A stretch of 64,000 nucleotides of DNA from Devosia limi DSM 17137 (GCF_900128975.1 NZ_FQVC01000007.1:1-64000), one strand, 5' to 3'. Shown: positions 28,414-37,369, counted from the stretch's first letter. Program-made: numbers and translations. The notes: generated by a model not told the origin, from the sequence alone.

Positions 28414-29220
28414 ATGCGCATAGCCATTCGCCACCAGCTGAGCTTTACGCCACCTCCGGGCACCCAACATGCGGTGATGCAGTTGTTGCTGACGCCGCAA
28501 ACTGGGCCGAGCCAGACCATCGAAAGCTGGAGCGTGGAGGCGCCCGGGATCGGCAATGCCGGGCGCTTCAACGACGCGTTTGGCAATATGGCGCATCTGG
28601 TCAACCAGACGCGGCCGGACGGGCCGCTGACGGTGACGGTCAAAGGCGTGGTGGCGACGGTGGACCGGCATGGCGTGCTCGGTCGGCCGGGGGGCGAGCC
28701 AGTGCCAGCGATCTACAAGCGGGTGACGCCGCTGACCAAGGTGCCGGCGGGGCTCTACAGCAAGTTCCGCAATTCCAAGGAGAGCCGGCTGGATATCCTG
28801 CATGGTCTGATGGCACGGGTGAGCGAAGCGCTGGGCGCGGCGGAGGACGAAAGCCAGACGCAGATGCAGGCGGATGGCAAGCAGAGCCAAGGTCAGGGCG
28901 CGGTGAAGGCGGCAGCGCCGGCGGCGGACTATGCGCATGGCTTTATCGGCGCCGCGCGGGCGCTGGGTATTCCGGCGCGCTATGTGACCGGATATCTGGC
29001 GGGCGATGCGGAGAGCCCAGCGGCATTTCATGCCTGGGCCGAGGCGTTTGACGACGGGCTGGGCTGGATCGGGTTTGACCCGATGCTGCTGCTGTGTCCG
29101 ACCGACCGGCATGTGCGGCTGGCGGCGGGACTGGACGCGCTGGGTACCCAGCCGCTGCGCGCCGTGCCGGCGGGGGATGGCACCAGGGATATGGGCGTTA
29201 CGATCGAACTGGCGCCGTAG
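28414..29220 (+). CDS. Transglutaminase-like protein lacking the catalytic cysteine
   Basis: 268 residues. The N-terminal beta domain (MRIAIRHQLSFTPPPGTQHAVMQLLLTPQT) and the core GFIGAARALGIPARYVTGYLAG, FHAWAEAFDDGLGWIGFDP are typical of COG1305. Active members read GVCQDFAH before the core; here the aligned residues are APAADYAH, so the Cys is Ala170 while His206 and Asp222 remain. A Gln/Gly-rich insertion (about 145-167) precedes it. Thiol-protease or transamidase chemistry is therefore unlikely; a structural or substrate-binding role is inferred. Third gene of the ATP-grasp / alpha-E cassette, 15 bp after the alpha-E gene, ending near the convergent AEC gene. Confidence 0.88.
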   Translation: MRIAIRHQLSFTPPPGTQHAVMQLLLTPQTGPSQTIESWSVEAPGIGNAGRFNDAFGNMAHLVNQTRPDGPLTVTVKGVVATVDRHGVLGRPGGEPVPAIYKRVTPLTKVPAGLYSKFRNSKESRLDILHGLMARVSEALGAAEDESQTQMQADGKQSQGQGAVKAAAPAADYAHGFIGAARALGIPARYVTGYLAGDAESPAAFHAWAEAFDDGLGWIGFDPMLLLCPTDRHVRLAAGLDALGTQPLRAVPAGDGTRDMGVTIELAP

Positions 29221-29329
29221 GTTAGTGGAGCAAAAGGGCGGTGCGGTGGATTGCCCGCACAAGCCAGGTGACGCTGGATCGGGAAAATGTGTGCGCTCGC
29301 CAGACCGGACGTCGCGTTAGAAACACCCG

Positions 29330-30265
29330 CTAGAGGCTCAGGATGTAAAGCCAGGCGGAGATAGACGCGGCGGAGGCGATGGTGGCGATAAGGATGGTAT
29401 TGGCGGCAACGCTGATGCCGCGATTGTAGTAGGTGGCGAAGACGTAGACATTGACGCCCGAGGGCATGGCAGCGAGCAGGATGCCGTAGCGGGCGATCTC
29501 CATCGGCACGTGCAACACCCAGATCATCAGCACATAGGCCAGTGCCGGGTGGACGACGAGCTTGAACAGCGAGGCGACCAGGGCCTGCTTCCAGTTCTCC
29601 GACAAGCGATATTCATTGAGAGCGCCGCCAATGCCGAACAGGGCTGCGGGAACCACGGCCTGACTCATCATGGTGAAAAAGGCTTCGGCCGGCTCGATCA
29701 GGGTAAGGCCGCTGAAATAGCCGATCATGCCGGCGGCAATGCCCCAGATCAGCGGATTGGATGCGACGCGCTTAACCGCGACCACGAGGGTCTTGCTCAG
29801 CGGCTGGCCGTCGCGCCGCACCAGTTCCATGGTGACCATGCCAAAGGTCAGCAGGATCGCACCATGCAGACCGATGATCGACAGCGTCACCGGCAGGGAA
29901 TCCACACCATAGGCACGGGTCATGATCGGCAGGCCGACCAGCACGGTATTGGTGAAGGTGCCTGAAAACCCCACCGAAACGGCCTCGCCCGGGCGGTTCT
30001 TGAACAGCTTGATGGCGACGAAAATGCCGAGGACGAAGCAGATCAGCGCGGCGAGGTAGAAAGGGCCGATAATGGCCAGGTTGAAGGCGGAGCGCAGGTC
30101 GCTGGTCAGGATGGAATAGAACAGGAGGCAGGGCGTCGCAAAATTGTTGACGAAAGCGATTAGGCTTTTGATTCCATCGGCCGGAAACAGGCGATAGCGA
30201 ACCGCCAGATAGCCAAAGGCCATCAGCGCGAAAATCGGCGCGATCACAGTGATGATGGCAAGCAT
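29330..30265 (-). CDS. AEC-family (auxin efflux carrier-like) transporter
   Basis: 311 residues from the ATG at 30265, which opens the first helix (LAIITVIAPIFALMAFGYLAV); a TTG at 30325 would add 20 unrelated residues. About ten membrane helices in two five-helix halves. The conserved motif AFVNNFATPCLLFYSIL lies in helix 2 and GVNVYVFATYYNRG in the second half. Members export malate, other organic acids or auxin-like compounds; substrate is not predictable. Convergent with the ATP-grasp cassette; no operon partner. Confidence 0.87.
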   Translation of the reverse strand: MLAIITVIAPIFALMAFGYLAVRYRLFPADGIKSLIAFVNNFATPCLLFYSILTSDLRSAFNLAIIGPFYLAALICFVLGIFVAIKLFKNRPGEAVSVGFSGTFTNTVLVGLPIMTRAYGVDSLPVTLSIIGLHGAILLTFGMVTMELVRRDGQPLSKTLVVAVKRVASNPLIWGIAAGMIGYFSGLTLIEPAEAFFTMMSQAVVPAALFGIGGALNEYRLSENWKQALVASLFKLVVHPALAYVLMIWVLHVPMEIARYGILLAAMPSGVNVYVFATYYNRGISVAANTILIATIASAASISAWLYILSL

Positions 30266-30381
30266 GGCCGAGGAACCTGGGGCCGAAGGAGATACTGGAC
30301 TAACGCCACCAGGCAGCGAGGTCAATTCACCCTTGTATGGAAGATCGGTGCGTTAGCCGTTAATTTGCGACGGCAGGGCAA

Positions 30382-30431
30382 AACGAAACAAAATCCTTCC
30401 AAACCGAAATCCATTCGCTTACAAAACGAAA
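30382..30431 (+). promoter_or_regulatory. repeated AACGAAA boxes before glpD (DeoR/GlpR-like operator)
   Basis: AACGAAA occurs at 30382-30388 and 30425-30431, within a repeated AAAACGAAACA-like context, with a near copy AACCGAAA at about 30402. The reverse strand reads TTTCGTT. DeoR-family GlpR repressors bind such repeated TTTCG elements, so this is a reasonable glycerol-3-phosphate-responsive operator 35-85 bp upstream of glpD. No glpR gene is in the window. Confidence 0.45.
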
Positions 30432-30465
30432 CACACCCTCGCCGGCCGCCAAGGAGCCTGAGCTG

Positions 30466-31968
30466 ATGTCCACTCCCGATATTTTCGACATTTTTGTCAT
30501 CGGCGGCGGCGTGAATGGTACGGGCATTGCCCGCGATGCCGTGGGGCGCGGATTTAGCGTGTTCCTGGCGGAGATGAACGACCTGGCATCGGGCACCTCA
30601 TCGGCCGCGACCAAGCTGGTGCATGGCGGGCTGCGATACCTCGAGCACTATGAATTTCGACTGGTGCACGAGGCGCTGTCGGAGCGCGAAGTGCTGTGGG
30701 CGGCGGCACCGCACATCATCAAGCCGCTGCGCTTCGTGTTGCCGCACCACAAGGGGCTGCGGCCGGCGCTGGTGCTACGGGCCGGGCTGGCCATGTATGA
30801 TTATATGGGTGGGCGCCGACTGTTGCCGCCGACCAAGACGCTCAATCTGACCACGGACCCGACCGGCAAGCCACTGAAGACGGGCTATCGCACCGGGTTC
30901 GAATACTCGGATTGCTGGGTCGACGATGCCCGCTTCGTGGTGCTGAACGCGCGCGACGCCGCCGACAAGGGTGCGGTGATCCGCACCCAGACCAAGGTAA
31001 CCAGCGTGCGCCGCGAGGGTGGCATCTGGCATGTGGTGGTGGCCGATGCCGGTGGCATGACCGAGACGATCAAGGCGCGACTGGTGGTCAATGCGGCGGG
31101 GCCATGGGTGGACGAGGTCATTGGCGGGGCAATGGGCCGGAACGGCGCGCATAATGTGCGACTGGTGAAGGGCAGCCATATCGTGGTCAGGAAGCTCTTC
31201 GATCACGACCGCTGCTACATTTTCCAGAATGGCGATGGCCGCATCATCTTCGCCATTCCCTATGAGGACGACTTCACCCTGATCGGCACCACCGACGAAG
31301 ATTATCACGGCGATCCAAAGGACGTAGCGATTTCGGACAACGAGACCGATTATCTCTGCAAGGCGGCGAGCGAGTACTTCAGGAACCCGGTCACGCGAGA
31401 CCAGATCGTCTGGACCTATTCTGGCGTGCGGCCGCTGTTTGACGATGGTGCCAGCGCCGCGCAGGAAGCGACGCGCGACTATGTGCTGCGGGTTGATGGG
31501 ACGGCGAGCGAAGGCGCGGCGGTCAATGTGTTTGGCGGCAAGCTGACCACGTCGCGCCGGCTGGCGGAATCGGTGCTGGAAAAAATCGAGGGCGTGCTGG
31601 GCAAGAAGGGTGCGCCCTGGACCAAGACGGCCAAACTGCCCGGCGGCGACTTCGAGCCGCTGGCGTTTGATGCCGAAGTGCGGCGGCTGGCCAAGGACTA
31701 TCCTGCCCTGCCCCATGACCTAGTGCTGCGGCTGACCCGGCTTTATGGCACCAAGGCGCGTGACCTGCTTGGCGATGCCAAGGATCTTGCAGGCTTGGGC
31801 CTACATTTTGGCGACGGGCTTTATCAGCGCGAAGTGGACTATCTCGTGGCGCGCGAATGGGCGAGAACTGCACAGGATATCCTGTGGCGCCGCACCAAGC
31901 TGGGACTGCGGACCAATAGCGAAGATGCAGCAAAACTGGACGCCTATCTGGCGAAAAGCGGCCACTAA
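30466..31968 (+). CDS. glpD: Aerobic glycerol-3-phosphate dehydrogenase
   Basis: 500 residues, usual for GlpD. FAD-binding N-terminus DIFVIGGGVNGTGIARDAVGRG, then ASGTSSAATKLVHGGLRYLEHYEFRLVHEAL and GTTDEDYHGDPKDVAIS are diagnostic. It oxidises glycerol-3-phosphate to dihydroxyacetone phosphate and passes electrons to ubiquinone at the inner face of the membrane. It starts at ATG 30466 after AGGAGCC. It is followed by glpK after 65 bp, giving a glycerol-use operon, with GlpR-like boxes upstream. Confidence 0.96.
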   Translation: MSTPDIFDIFVIGGGVNGTGIARDAVGRGFSVFLAEMNDLASGTSSAATKLVHGGLRYLEHYEFRLVHEALSEREVLWAAAPHIIKPLRFVLPHHKGLRPALVLRAGLAMYDYMGGRRLLPPTKTLNLTTDPTGKPLKTGYRTGFEYSDCWVDDARFVVLNARDAADKGAVIRTQTKVTSVRREGGIWHVVVADAGGMTETIKARLVVNAAGPWVDEVIGGAMGRNGAHNVRLVKGSHIVVRKLFDHDRCYIFQNGDGRIIFAIPYEDDFTLIGTTDEDYHGDPKDVAISDNETDYLCKAASEYFRNPVTRDQIVWTYSGVRPLFDDGASAAQEATRDYVLRVDGTASEGAAVNVFGGKLTTSRRLAESVLEKIEGVLGKKGAPWTKTAKLPGGDFEPLAFDAEVRRLAKDYPALPHDLVLRLTRLYGTKARDLLGDAKDLAGLGLHFGDGLYQREVDYLVAREWARTAQDILWRRTKLGLRTNSEDAAKLDAYLAKSGH

Positions 31969-32033
31969 GCTGTGCTCGCCTCCCACGGGAAGCGAGGTAA
32001 AAAGACCGAGAATTCGGCGTCTGAGGAGGCGAT

Positions 32034-33524
32034 ATGAGCGGATATGTGCTGGCGATCGACCAGGGGACAACCTCAAGCCGGGCGATCGTGTTTTCCGCCG
32101 ACCGGGCGATTGTCGGAGTCGGGCAGAAGGAATTCACCCAGCACTTTCCACGCGATGGCTGGGTTGAGCATGACCCCGAGGACATCTGGGAGAGCGTCGT
32201 CTGGTCGGTCAAGGCTGCTCTGAAGGCGGCCAAGCTGGATGCCGGGGATATTGCAGCAATCGGCATTACCAACCAGCGCGAGACGACGCTGATCTGGGAC
32301 CGGATAACCGGCAAGCCCATCCACAATGCCATTGTCTGGCAGGACCGGCGCACCGCCAAGCTCTGCGCCAAACTGCGCAAAGAGGGCAAGGAAAAGCTGG
32401 TCACCAAGAAGACCGGGCTGCTGCTGGACCCCTATTTCTCGGGCACCAAGGTCAAGTGGCTGCTGGATAGTGTCAAAGGCGCACGCAAGCGGGCTGAGGC
32501 GGGCGAACTGGCCTTTGGCACGGTGGACAGCTTCCTGATCTGGCGGCTGACGGGCGGCAAGGTGCATGCCACCGACGCGACCAATGCCAGCCGGACGCTG
32601 CTGTTCAATATCGAGAGCAATGACTGGGACAAGGCGCTGCTCGATCTGCTCGATGTGCCGGCGGCGCTGCTACCAGAGGTCAAGGATTGCGCCGACGATT
32701 TCGGTGTGGCGGATGCCGAATGGTTCGGCGCGCCGATCCCCATTCTCGGGGTGGCCGGCGACCAGCATGCGGCAACGATCGGGCAGGCCTGCTTTGCACC
32801 CGGCATGATGAAGTCGACCTATGGTACCGGGTGCTTTGCGGTGCTCAACACCGGGGCGGACCTGGTGCGATCAAAGAACCGGCTGCTGACCACGATCGCC
32901 TATCGACTGGATGGCAAGACCACCTATGCGCTGGAAGGCTCGATCTTCATTGCCGGGGCGGCCGTCCAATGGATTCGTGACGGGCTGAAACTGGTCAAGC
33001 ATGCGAGCGAAACCGGGCCATTGGCGCGAACGGCCGATCCCAGCCAGAACGTTTATATGGTGCCGGCCTTTGTCGGCCTGGGCGCGCCTTGGTGGGACGC
33101 GGACGCGCGCGGCGCGATCTATGGGCTGACGCGCAATTCGGGGCCGGCCGAGATCGCCAAGGCGGCGCTGGAGGCCGTCTGCTACCAGACGCGCGACCTG
33201 CTGGAAGCCATGCGCAAGGACTGGAAGAGTGCGGGCGGGCAGACGGTGTTGCGCGTGGATGGCGGCATGGTGGCGTCGGACTGGACCATGCAGTTTCTGG
33301 CCGATGTGCTGGACGCGCCGGTGGACCGGCCGGTGATCCTGGAAACTACGGCGCTGGGGGCCGCCTGGCTGGCTGGATACAAGGCCGGGGTGTGGCCCGA
33401 CGCAGCGGCGTTTGGCGAGGCCTGGGCGCGTGACCAAAGGTTCGAGCCGAAAATGGCTGCGGCAGAACGCAAGCGCAAGGTGAAGGGCTGGGACGACGCG
33501 GTGCGGCGGACGTTGACGGCTTAG
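32034..33524 (+). CDS. glpK: Glycerol kinase
   Basis: 496 residues. It starts [19 protein letters not shown] (phosphate 1 motif) with [36 protein letters not shown] and [21 protein letters not shown] of the FGGY kinase family. It phosphorylates glycerol in the cytoplasm to supply GlpD. ATG 32034 follows GAGGAGGCGAT, a strong ribosome site. Downstream lies a family B repeat (33537-33568), then the convergent CAP-domain gene. Confidence 0.96.
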   Translation: MSGYVLAIDQGTTSSRAIVFSADRAIVGVGQKEFTQHFPRDGWVEHDPEDIWESVVWSVKAALKAAKLDAGDIAAIGITNQRETTLIWDRITGKPIHNAIVWQDRRTAKLCAKLRKEGKEKLVTKKTGLLLDPYFSGTKVKWLLDSVKGARKRAEAGELAFGTVDSFLIWRLTGGKVHATDATNASRTLLFNIESNDWDKALLDLLDVPAALLPEVKDCADDFGVADAEWFGAPIPILGVAGDQHAATIGQACFAPGMMKSTYGTGCFAVLNTGADLVRSKNRLLTTIAYRLDGKTTYALEGSIFIAGAAVQWIRDGLKLVKHASETGPLARTADPSQNVYMVPAFVGLGAPWWDADARGAIYGLTRNSGPAEIAKAALEAVCYQTRDLLEAMRKDWKSAGGQTVLRVDGGMVASDWTMQFLADVLDAPVDRPVILETTALGAAWLAGYKAGVWPDAAAFGEAWARDQRFEPKMAAAERKRKVKGWDDAVRRTLTA

Positions 33525-33536
33525 GCATGCGGGAAA

Positions 33537-33568
33537 AGAATGGTTTCCCGCCTACGCGGGAATGACCC
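33537..33568. repeat. family B repeat, single arm
   Basis: AGAATGG followed by the hairpin TTCCCGCCTACGCGGGAA and TGACC matches one arm of the complete element at 10669-10760 with a few changes. It lies 13 bp after glpK and is a likely 3' end structure for that transcript. Confidence 0.7.
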
Positions 33569-33613
33569 TGTGAGTGGTGGAAGCAGGTAGCGTCAGCCCC
33601 CTTGCCCTGTCGC

Positions 33614-34117
33614 TCAGTATACCCGCCATGCGTCGAAGCTGCCGCCGGCGATCATGGCCCAGTAGAGTTTGCCGGAAGGGGCCCGCGCGACGGCGAGGCC
33701 GAATTCGGTAAATTTGGGGGAGAGCAGAGTCGAGCGATGGCCGCTGGAATTCATCCAGCCTTCGATGGCGCTTTCGAGCGTCTTGTGGCCACCCGCGAGA
33801 TTTTCCCCGACTGCCCCGGCATAGCCGGCATCGGTGACACGCTGGCGCAACTTGACGCCCAGGTCATGGCTAAGCGTATTCTTGGCGGCCATCAGGCGCG
33901 CCTGGGCGCGGGAGGCATCCTCAAGGCTCTGACTATAGCTCCAGGGCGGGGCACCATTGGCCTGCCGCACCGTGTTGATGGCGAGCAGGATCTGCGCGTC
34001 GGTCAGAGTTTCGGGTGTGTTGCCACCGGCCGGAATGACCGGGATGGTGGAAACGCAGGCGCTGAGTGCGCCGGCGGCACCCAGCACGAGGAAACTGCGG
34101 CGGGTCAAGTCGAGCAT
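33614..34117 (-). CDS. CAP/SCP-domain lipoprotein (YkwD-like)
   Basis: 167 residues from the ATG at 34117. The N-terminus LDLTRRSFLVLGAAGALSAC combines a twin Arg, a hydrophobic stretch and a lipobox-like LSAC, so it is probably a Tat-dependent lipoprotein of the cell envelope. The CAP domain shows LLAINTVRQANGAPPWSYSQSLEDAS, HDLG, and SSGHRSTLLSPKFTEFGLAV. Bacterial members have no firmly established activity. A TTG seven codons upstream is an alternative start but would spoil the export signal. Its neighbour on the same strand is the APH-like kinase. Confidence 0.82.
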   Translation of the reverse strand: MLDLTRRSFLVLGAAGALSACVSTIPVIPAGGNTPETLTDAQILLAINTVRQANGAPPWSYSQSLEDASRAQARLMAAKNTLSHDLGVKLRQRVTDAGYAGAVGENLAGGHKTLESAIEGWMNSSGHRSTLLSPKFTEFGLAVARAPSGKLYWAMIAGGSFDAWRVY

Positions 34118-34161
34118 GAGACAATCCGAATGAGGCAAACCGATAGGAAGCCGATCAAGCG

Positions 34162-35013
34162 CTAGGCCTGATCGTACGCGCTGAGCAGATTGGGGAGGCA
34201 GGCGAGCTGGCCGGTGATCGGCTTGCCGTCTTCCAGGTCCCAGCAGGCCGAGAGCGCGGCATGGGCAGCGGCCCAGCCCAGCATACGCTTGCGGCTGAAG
34301 CCGAGGCGCTGATTGAAAATATCGGCCATGCCGGCGATGCGGCGCGGATCAGCGGCGAGCTTGTCGGCGCCCATCGGATTGATGAAGGCATTGGCAACTT
34401 CATAGGCCGGATCGCCCACCAGCGCCTTGGGATCGATGGCCAGCCAGCCACGGCCCGAAGAGATGATGTTGTCGTGGTGCAGGTCACCGTGCAACGGAAT
34501 CTGGGCGCTGGGCTTGTCGAACAGGGTCAGCGCCACGCCATTGCAGCGGGCATAGAGATCGCGCGCCGTATGGGGCCAGGCACGAACATCGGTGGCGAAC
34601 AGCGCATTGAAATGCTGGCGCAGGGGCAGCAGGTCGTCCGGCGCATCAGCGCGGGGACGATGCAGATTGGAAACGACCGAGGATAGCGCGATGGTGGCTT
34701 CGTCGTCGCGGCCCTGGCGGACTGCATCGCTAAGGGGGATACCATCGAGCCATTCCAGGAACAGGGTGTCGCCATGGCTGTCGAACACCGTAGCGGCGCC
34801 CTCCCCGCCATACCAGTTCATCAGCGCCCCACCGCGCCGCTCACCCTCACCCATGCCGGGCTTGAGTATCTTGAGGATAGCGAAATTACGGCCGTTCTGC
34901 TCGACGCGAAAAACCCAGCTCGTGGGCGTTTCGGCGACCGGCGTGGCCTTGGTGAGTGACCAGCGGATGAGGGCTCGGCTAAGCGCAGTTTCTACGGGCG
35001 ACTGATTCATCAT
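34162..35013 (-). CDS. Aminoglycoside (APH(6)-like)/hydroxyurea phosphotransferase family kinase
   Basis: 283 residues. The kinase-like fold is seen from AILKILKPGMGEGERRGGALM (nucleotide-binding region) through PLHGDLHHDNIISSGRGWLAIDPKALVGDPAYEVANAFINP, where HGDxxxxN is the catalytic loop and IDP the Mg-binding motif. This pattern matches the streptomycin-6-phosphotransferase / hydroxyurea kinase family (PF04655 type). Chromosomal, without mobile-element neighbours, so an intrinsic housekeeping or detoxifying role is as likely as resistance. The first codons give MMNQSPVETAL; either Met at 35013 or 35010 may start it. Downstream neighbour: CAP-domain lipoprotein, 45 bp. Confidence 0.82.
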   Translation of the reverse strand: MMNQSPVETALSRALIRWSLTKATPVAETPTSWVFRVEQNGRNFAILKILKPGMGEGERRGGALMNWYGGEGAATVFDSHGDTLFLEWLDGIPLSDAVRQGRDDEATIALSSVVSNLHRPRADAPDDLLPLRQHFNALFATDVRAWPHTARDLYARCNGVALTLFDKPSAQIPLHGDLHHDNIISSGRGWLAIDPKALVGDPAYEVANAFINPMGADKLAADPRRIAGMADIFNQRLGFSRKRMLGWAAAHAALSACWDLEDGKPITGQLACLPNLLSAYDQA

Positions 35014-35243
35014 TGTCCCATTAGAGCAGAATGGGGCATTCGATTCGACACCCCTGCAGCACTAGCCGCGAAATGTTGATCGAAATCGGGCAAGAACAAG
35101 CATTTACCCATAGGTAAGGTTGACGCTTGGTGAGATGGCAACCCTAAAAGCAGGAAATCATCGCTGCAAAGACTTGGTAAAGCCTTGCGCGACTAGGCTG
35201 GCACTGACGCAAGACAGCGCCCATCAACAGAAGGGTCTGGACT

Positions 35244-35420
35244 ATGACGCACCAAGCCATGGACAACGCGCAGCCGCGCCACGAGCTCGCCGATATCACC
35301 GCGGCGGACGAGGCCAATCCCAGTATTGCCCGGCAGATCTTCAACGGATTGAGTGGGACACTGATCCTGCTGCTGGCCGGGGTAATCGTGCTGGTGGTGG
35401 TGTTGTGGAAGGCGCCTTGA
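35244..35420 (+). CDS. Small single-pass membrane protein (58 residues)
   Basis: ATG 35244 to TGA 35420. The hydrophilic N-terminal half (THQAMDNAQPRHELADITAA...) is followed by one membrane helix, LSGTLILLLAGVIVLVVVLW, and a short KAP tail. AAGGG lies nine bases before the ATG. Codon choice is GC-rich in third positions, like the genuine neighbours. The family is unknown to me; topology suggests N-in with a membrane anchor. It stands alone between the APH-like gene (divergent) and uxaC (convergent), with a family C repeat after it. Confidence 0.65.
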   Translation: MTHQAMDNAQPRHELADITAADEANPSIARQIFNGLSGTLILLLAGVIVLVVVLWKAP

Positions 35421-35450
35421 GGGCTTTTTTGATCAAGGCGGTGAGCAAGA

Positions 35451-35480
35451 AAACTGGATCCCGGCTTTCGCCGGGATGAC
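35451..35480. repeat. family C repeat, single arm
   Basis: AAACTGGATCCCGGC, TTTC and GCCGGGATGAC repeat the right half of the element at 15211-15283, with the hairpin ATCCCGGC/GCCGGGAT. It is 30 bp after the small membrane protein gene and 25 bp from the uxaC stop, so it may end both transcripts. Confidence 0.8.
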
Positions 35481-35504
35481 GCTGTGTACGCCGGTAGCTG
35501 GAGC

Positions 35505-36920
35505 TTATTTGATCCGGTAGGCGTCCTTGGCGGCCTGGTAGCTCAGGTGTTTGGCGATTTCCTCAGCGCTTGAACGGGACAGGCGATGTTCGCCAACCCA
35601 GCGACCGAGGAAGCCGCAGACTTCGCGGCGCCAGACGTCGTGGCGGGCGGGGATGGAAAGTAAGGCGCGGGTGTCGTCGTTGAAACCGGCGAGATTGTAG
35701 AAACCGGCGGTTTCCACCACCTGATCGAGATAGCGACGGATACCCTGCGGACTATCATGGAACCACCAGGGCGGGCCGATCATCAGGGATGGCCAATAGC
35801 CAGCCATGGGCGCCAGCTCGCGAGCATAAGTGGTTTCGTCCAGAACGAACATGATCAGGCGCAGATTGGGTTCATTACCACAGCGGCCGAGCAGCGCGCG
35901 CAGACCATTGACGTAGTCGGTGGTGCCGGGGATATCAGCGCCGAGATCGGTGCCGCGTTCGGCCATCAGCAGCGGATCGGTATTGCGGCGTGAGCCGGCA
36001 TGCATCTGCATGACCATACCGTCCTCAACCGAGAGCAGTGCCATTTCAGTCATCATCTGGGCGCGGAACAGTTCGGCATCGGCGGCGTCATGCCTGCCGG
36101 CCAGCACCTTGTCGAGCAAGGCCTGCTTCTCCACCAGTGGGAGATCGGCGGTCATGGCCGAGGGCACGCCATGGTCGGTGGCGACGGCGCCAAAGCTGCG
36201 GAAGACTTCGCGTCGCTTGCGGTGGGCATTGATCAGGCCCGCCCAGGTGGCGACATCCTCGCCCGTCAGTTCGGCAAAGCGCTTGAGATTATCGACGATA
36301 GCGGGACGGCTGGGATCGGTGACGTCATCGGGGCGATAGGTGGTGCGGACGCGGCCAATATAGCCGTCGGCGGCCATCTTCTGGTGATGCAATAGCGGAT
36401 CGAGGGCGAATTCGGTGGTGGCGATGACCTCGACATTGGAGCGATCGAGTATGGCGCGCGGCAGCAGTTCGGGAGTCGCAAGCTTTTGGGCAATGGTATC
36501 GTAAATGGCGTCGGCGGTGACTGGGGACAGCTCATCGTTGATGCCAAAGACGAATTGCAGCGAGTGATCGACCCAGAGCTTGGAGGGCGTACCCGCAAAC
36601 AGATGGTAATTGGCGGCGAAGAGACGCCAGGCGGCGCGGCCATCGGCGACAGGCTTGCCATCCTTGCGCGGCACGCCGAGGTCATCATAGCTGAGCCCGC
36701 GGCTGCGCAGCAGGCGCAGCACGTAATGATCGGGGGTCAGGAAGAGCGCCGCTGGATCGGAAAAGCGCTGATTGTCGGCGAACCAGGACGGATCGGTATG
36801 ACCGTGCGGACTGACGATGGGCAGGTCCCTGACCGCCGGATAGAGCTCGCGCGCCACGCCGCGGCTGGGCTCGGAGGCGGGGAACAGGCGATCTGGATGC
36901 AGATGGGCGGACTGAGTCAT
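35505..36920 (-). CDS. uxaC: Uronate isomerase (glucuronate/galacturonate isomerase)
   Basis: 471 residues from the ATG at 36920. UxaC hallmarks are IVSPHGHTDPSWFADN (metal-binding HxH), DHYVLRLLRSRGLSYDDLG, KLWVDHSLQFVFGI and the C-terminal FCGFLGRWVGEHRLS-like end. It isomerises glucuronate to fructuronate and galacturonate to tagaturonate. A TTG at 36956 could add 12 residues; neither start has a good ribosome site. No other uronate genes are adjacent, so the remaining pathway lies elsewhere. The upstream gap holds TTGTATGGTAGTTATT-like sequence on its coding strand, possibly a GntR-type site, but unproven. Confidence 0.93.
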   Translation of the reverse strand: MTQSAHLHPDRLFPASEPSRGVARELYPAVRDLPIVSPHGHTDPSWFADNQRFSDPAALFLTPDHYVLRLLRSRGLSYDDLGVPRKDGKPVADGRAAWRLFAANYHLFAGTPSKLWVDHSLQFVFGINDELSPVTADAIYDTIAQKLATPELLPRAILDRSNVEVIATTEFALDPLLHHQKMAADGYIGRVRTTYRPDDVTDPSRPAIVDNLKRFAELTGEDVATWAGLINAHRKRREVFRSFGAVATDHGVPSAMTADLPLVEKQALLDKVLAGRHDAADAELFRAQMMTEMALLSVEDGMVMQMHAGSRRNTDPLLMAERGTDLGADIPGTTDYVNGLRALLGRCGNEPNLRLIMFVLDETTYARELAPMAGYWPSLMIGPPWWFHDSPQGIRRYLDQVVETAGFYNLAGFNDDTRALLSIPARHDVWRREVCGFLGRWVGEHRLSRSSAEEIAKHLSYQAAKDAYRIK

Positions 36921-37147
36921 GCACCAGTTTCTGGCATGAAGCGGACACGAGATCAATAACTACCATACAAGTTCAGGGTCTGTGGGATTTTATGTAAATT
37001 AACTGCGTTGCCGGGAACTTGTCTTCGCCCGACCCGACCGGCGCTAGCCTTCTCTTGCGGGTGAGAAACAGCTCTCTTCAAAGCGGCTGCCCATCGCGTT
37101 GCACAGCCCCATCGCGGCGATGGCAACGGCTCAGTGAGGAGGCAAGA

Positions 37148-37303
37148 ATGACCCATATCGATCACGACAGCCTGCGTCTGGCGCGGCAGCAGGCCAATAC
37201 CGGCGGCCACGTGCAAAGGGCACGGATGATGTTCGCAGCAGCGAGCCTGACGGCGCTGGGGATCGTGGCCGTGGCGGCCAGCATCGTCACCAACCTGTTC
37301 TAG
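37148..37303 (+). CDS. Small single-pass membrane protein (51 residues)
   Basis: ATG 37148 follows GAGGAGG at seven bases, one of the best ribosome sites in the window; the longer upstream frame has none. The product has a charged N-terminal half (THIDHDSLRLARQQANTGGH) and one C-terminal membrane helix, FAAASLTALGIVAVAASIVTNLF. Family unknown. It lies between the divergent uxaC gene and the response regulator gene 66 bp downstream, and may be cotranscribed with the latter. Confidence 0.7.
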   Translation: MTHIDHDSLRLARQQANTGGHVQRARMMFAAASLTALGIVAVAASIVTNLF

Positions 37304-37369
37304 AACGCATTGTCTGGCTGACAGCGGCAGCTTCGCCCCCTAGTGTGCGCGCGGGGAGACTGACGCGCG

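Noticed and set aside
36957..37010. GntR-type operator upstream of uxaC
   Set aside because: The TTGTATGGTAGTTATT-like stretch is not clearly palindromic and occurs once; too weak to list as a feature.
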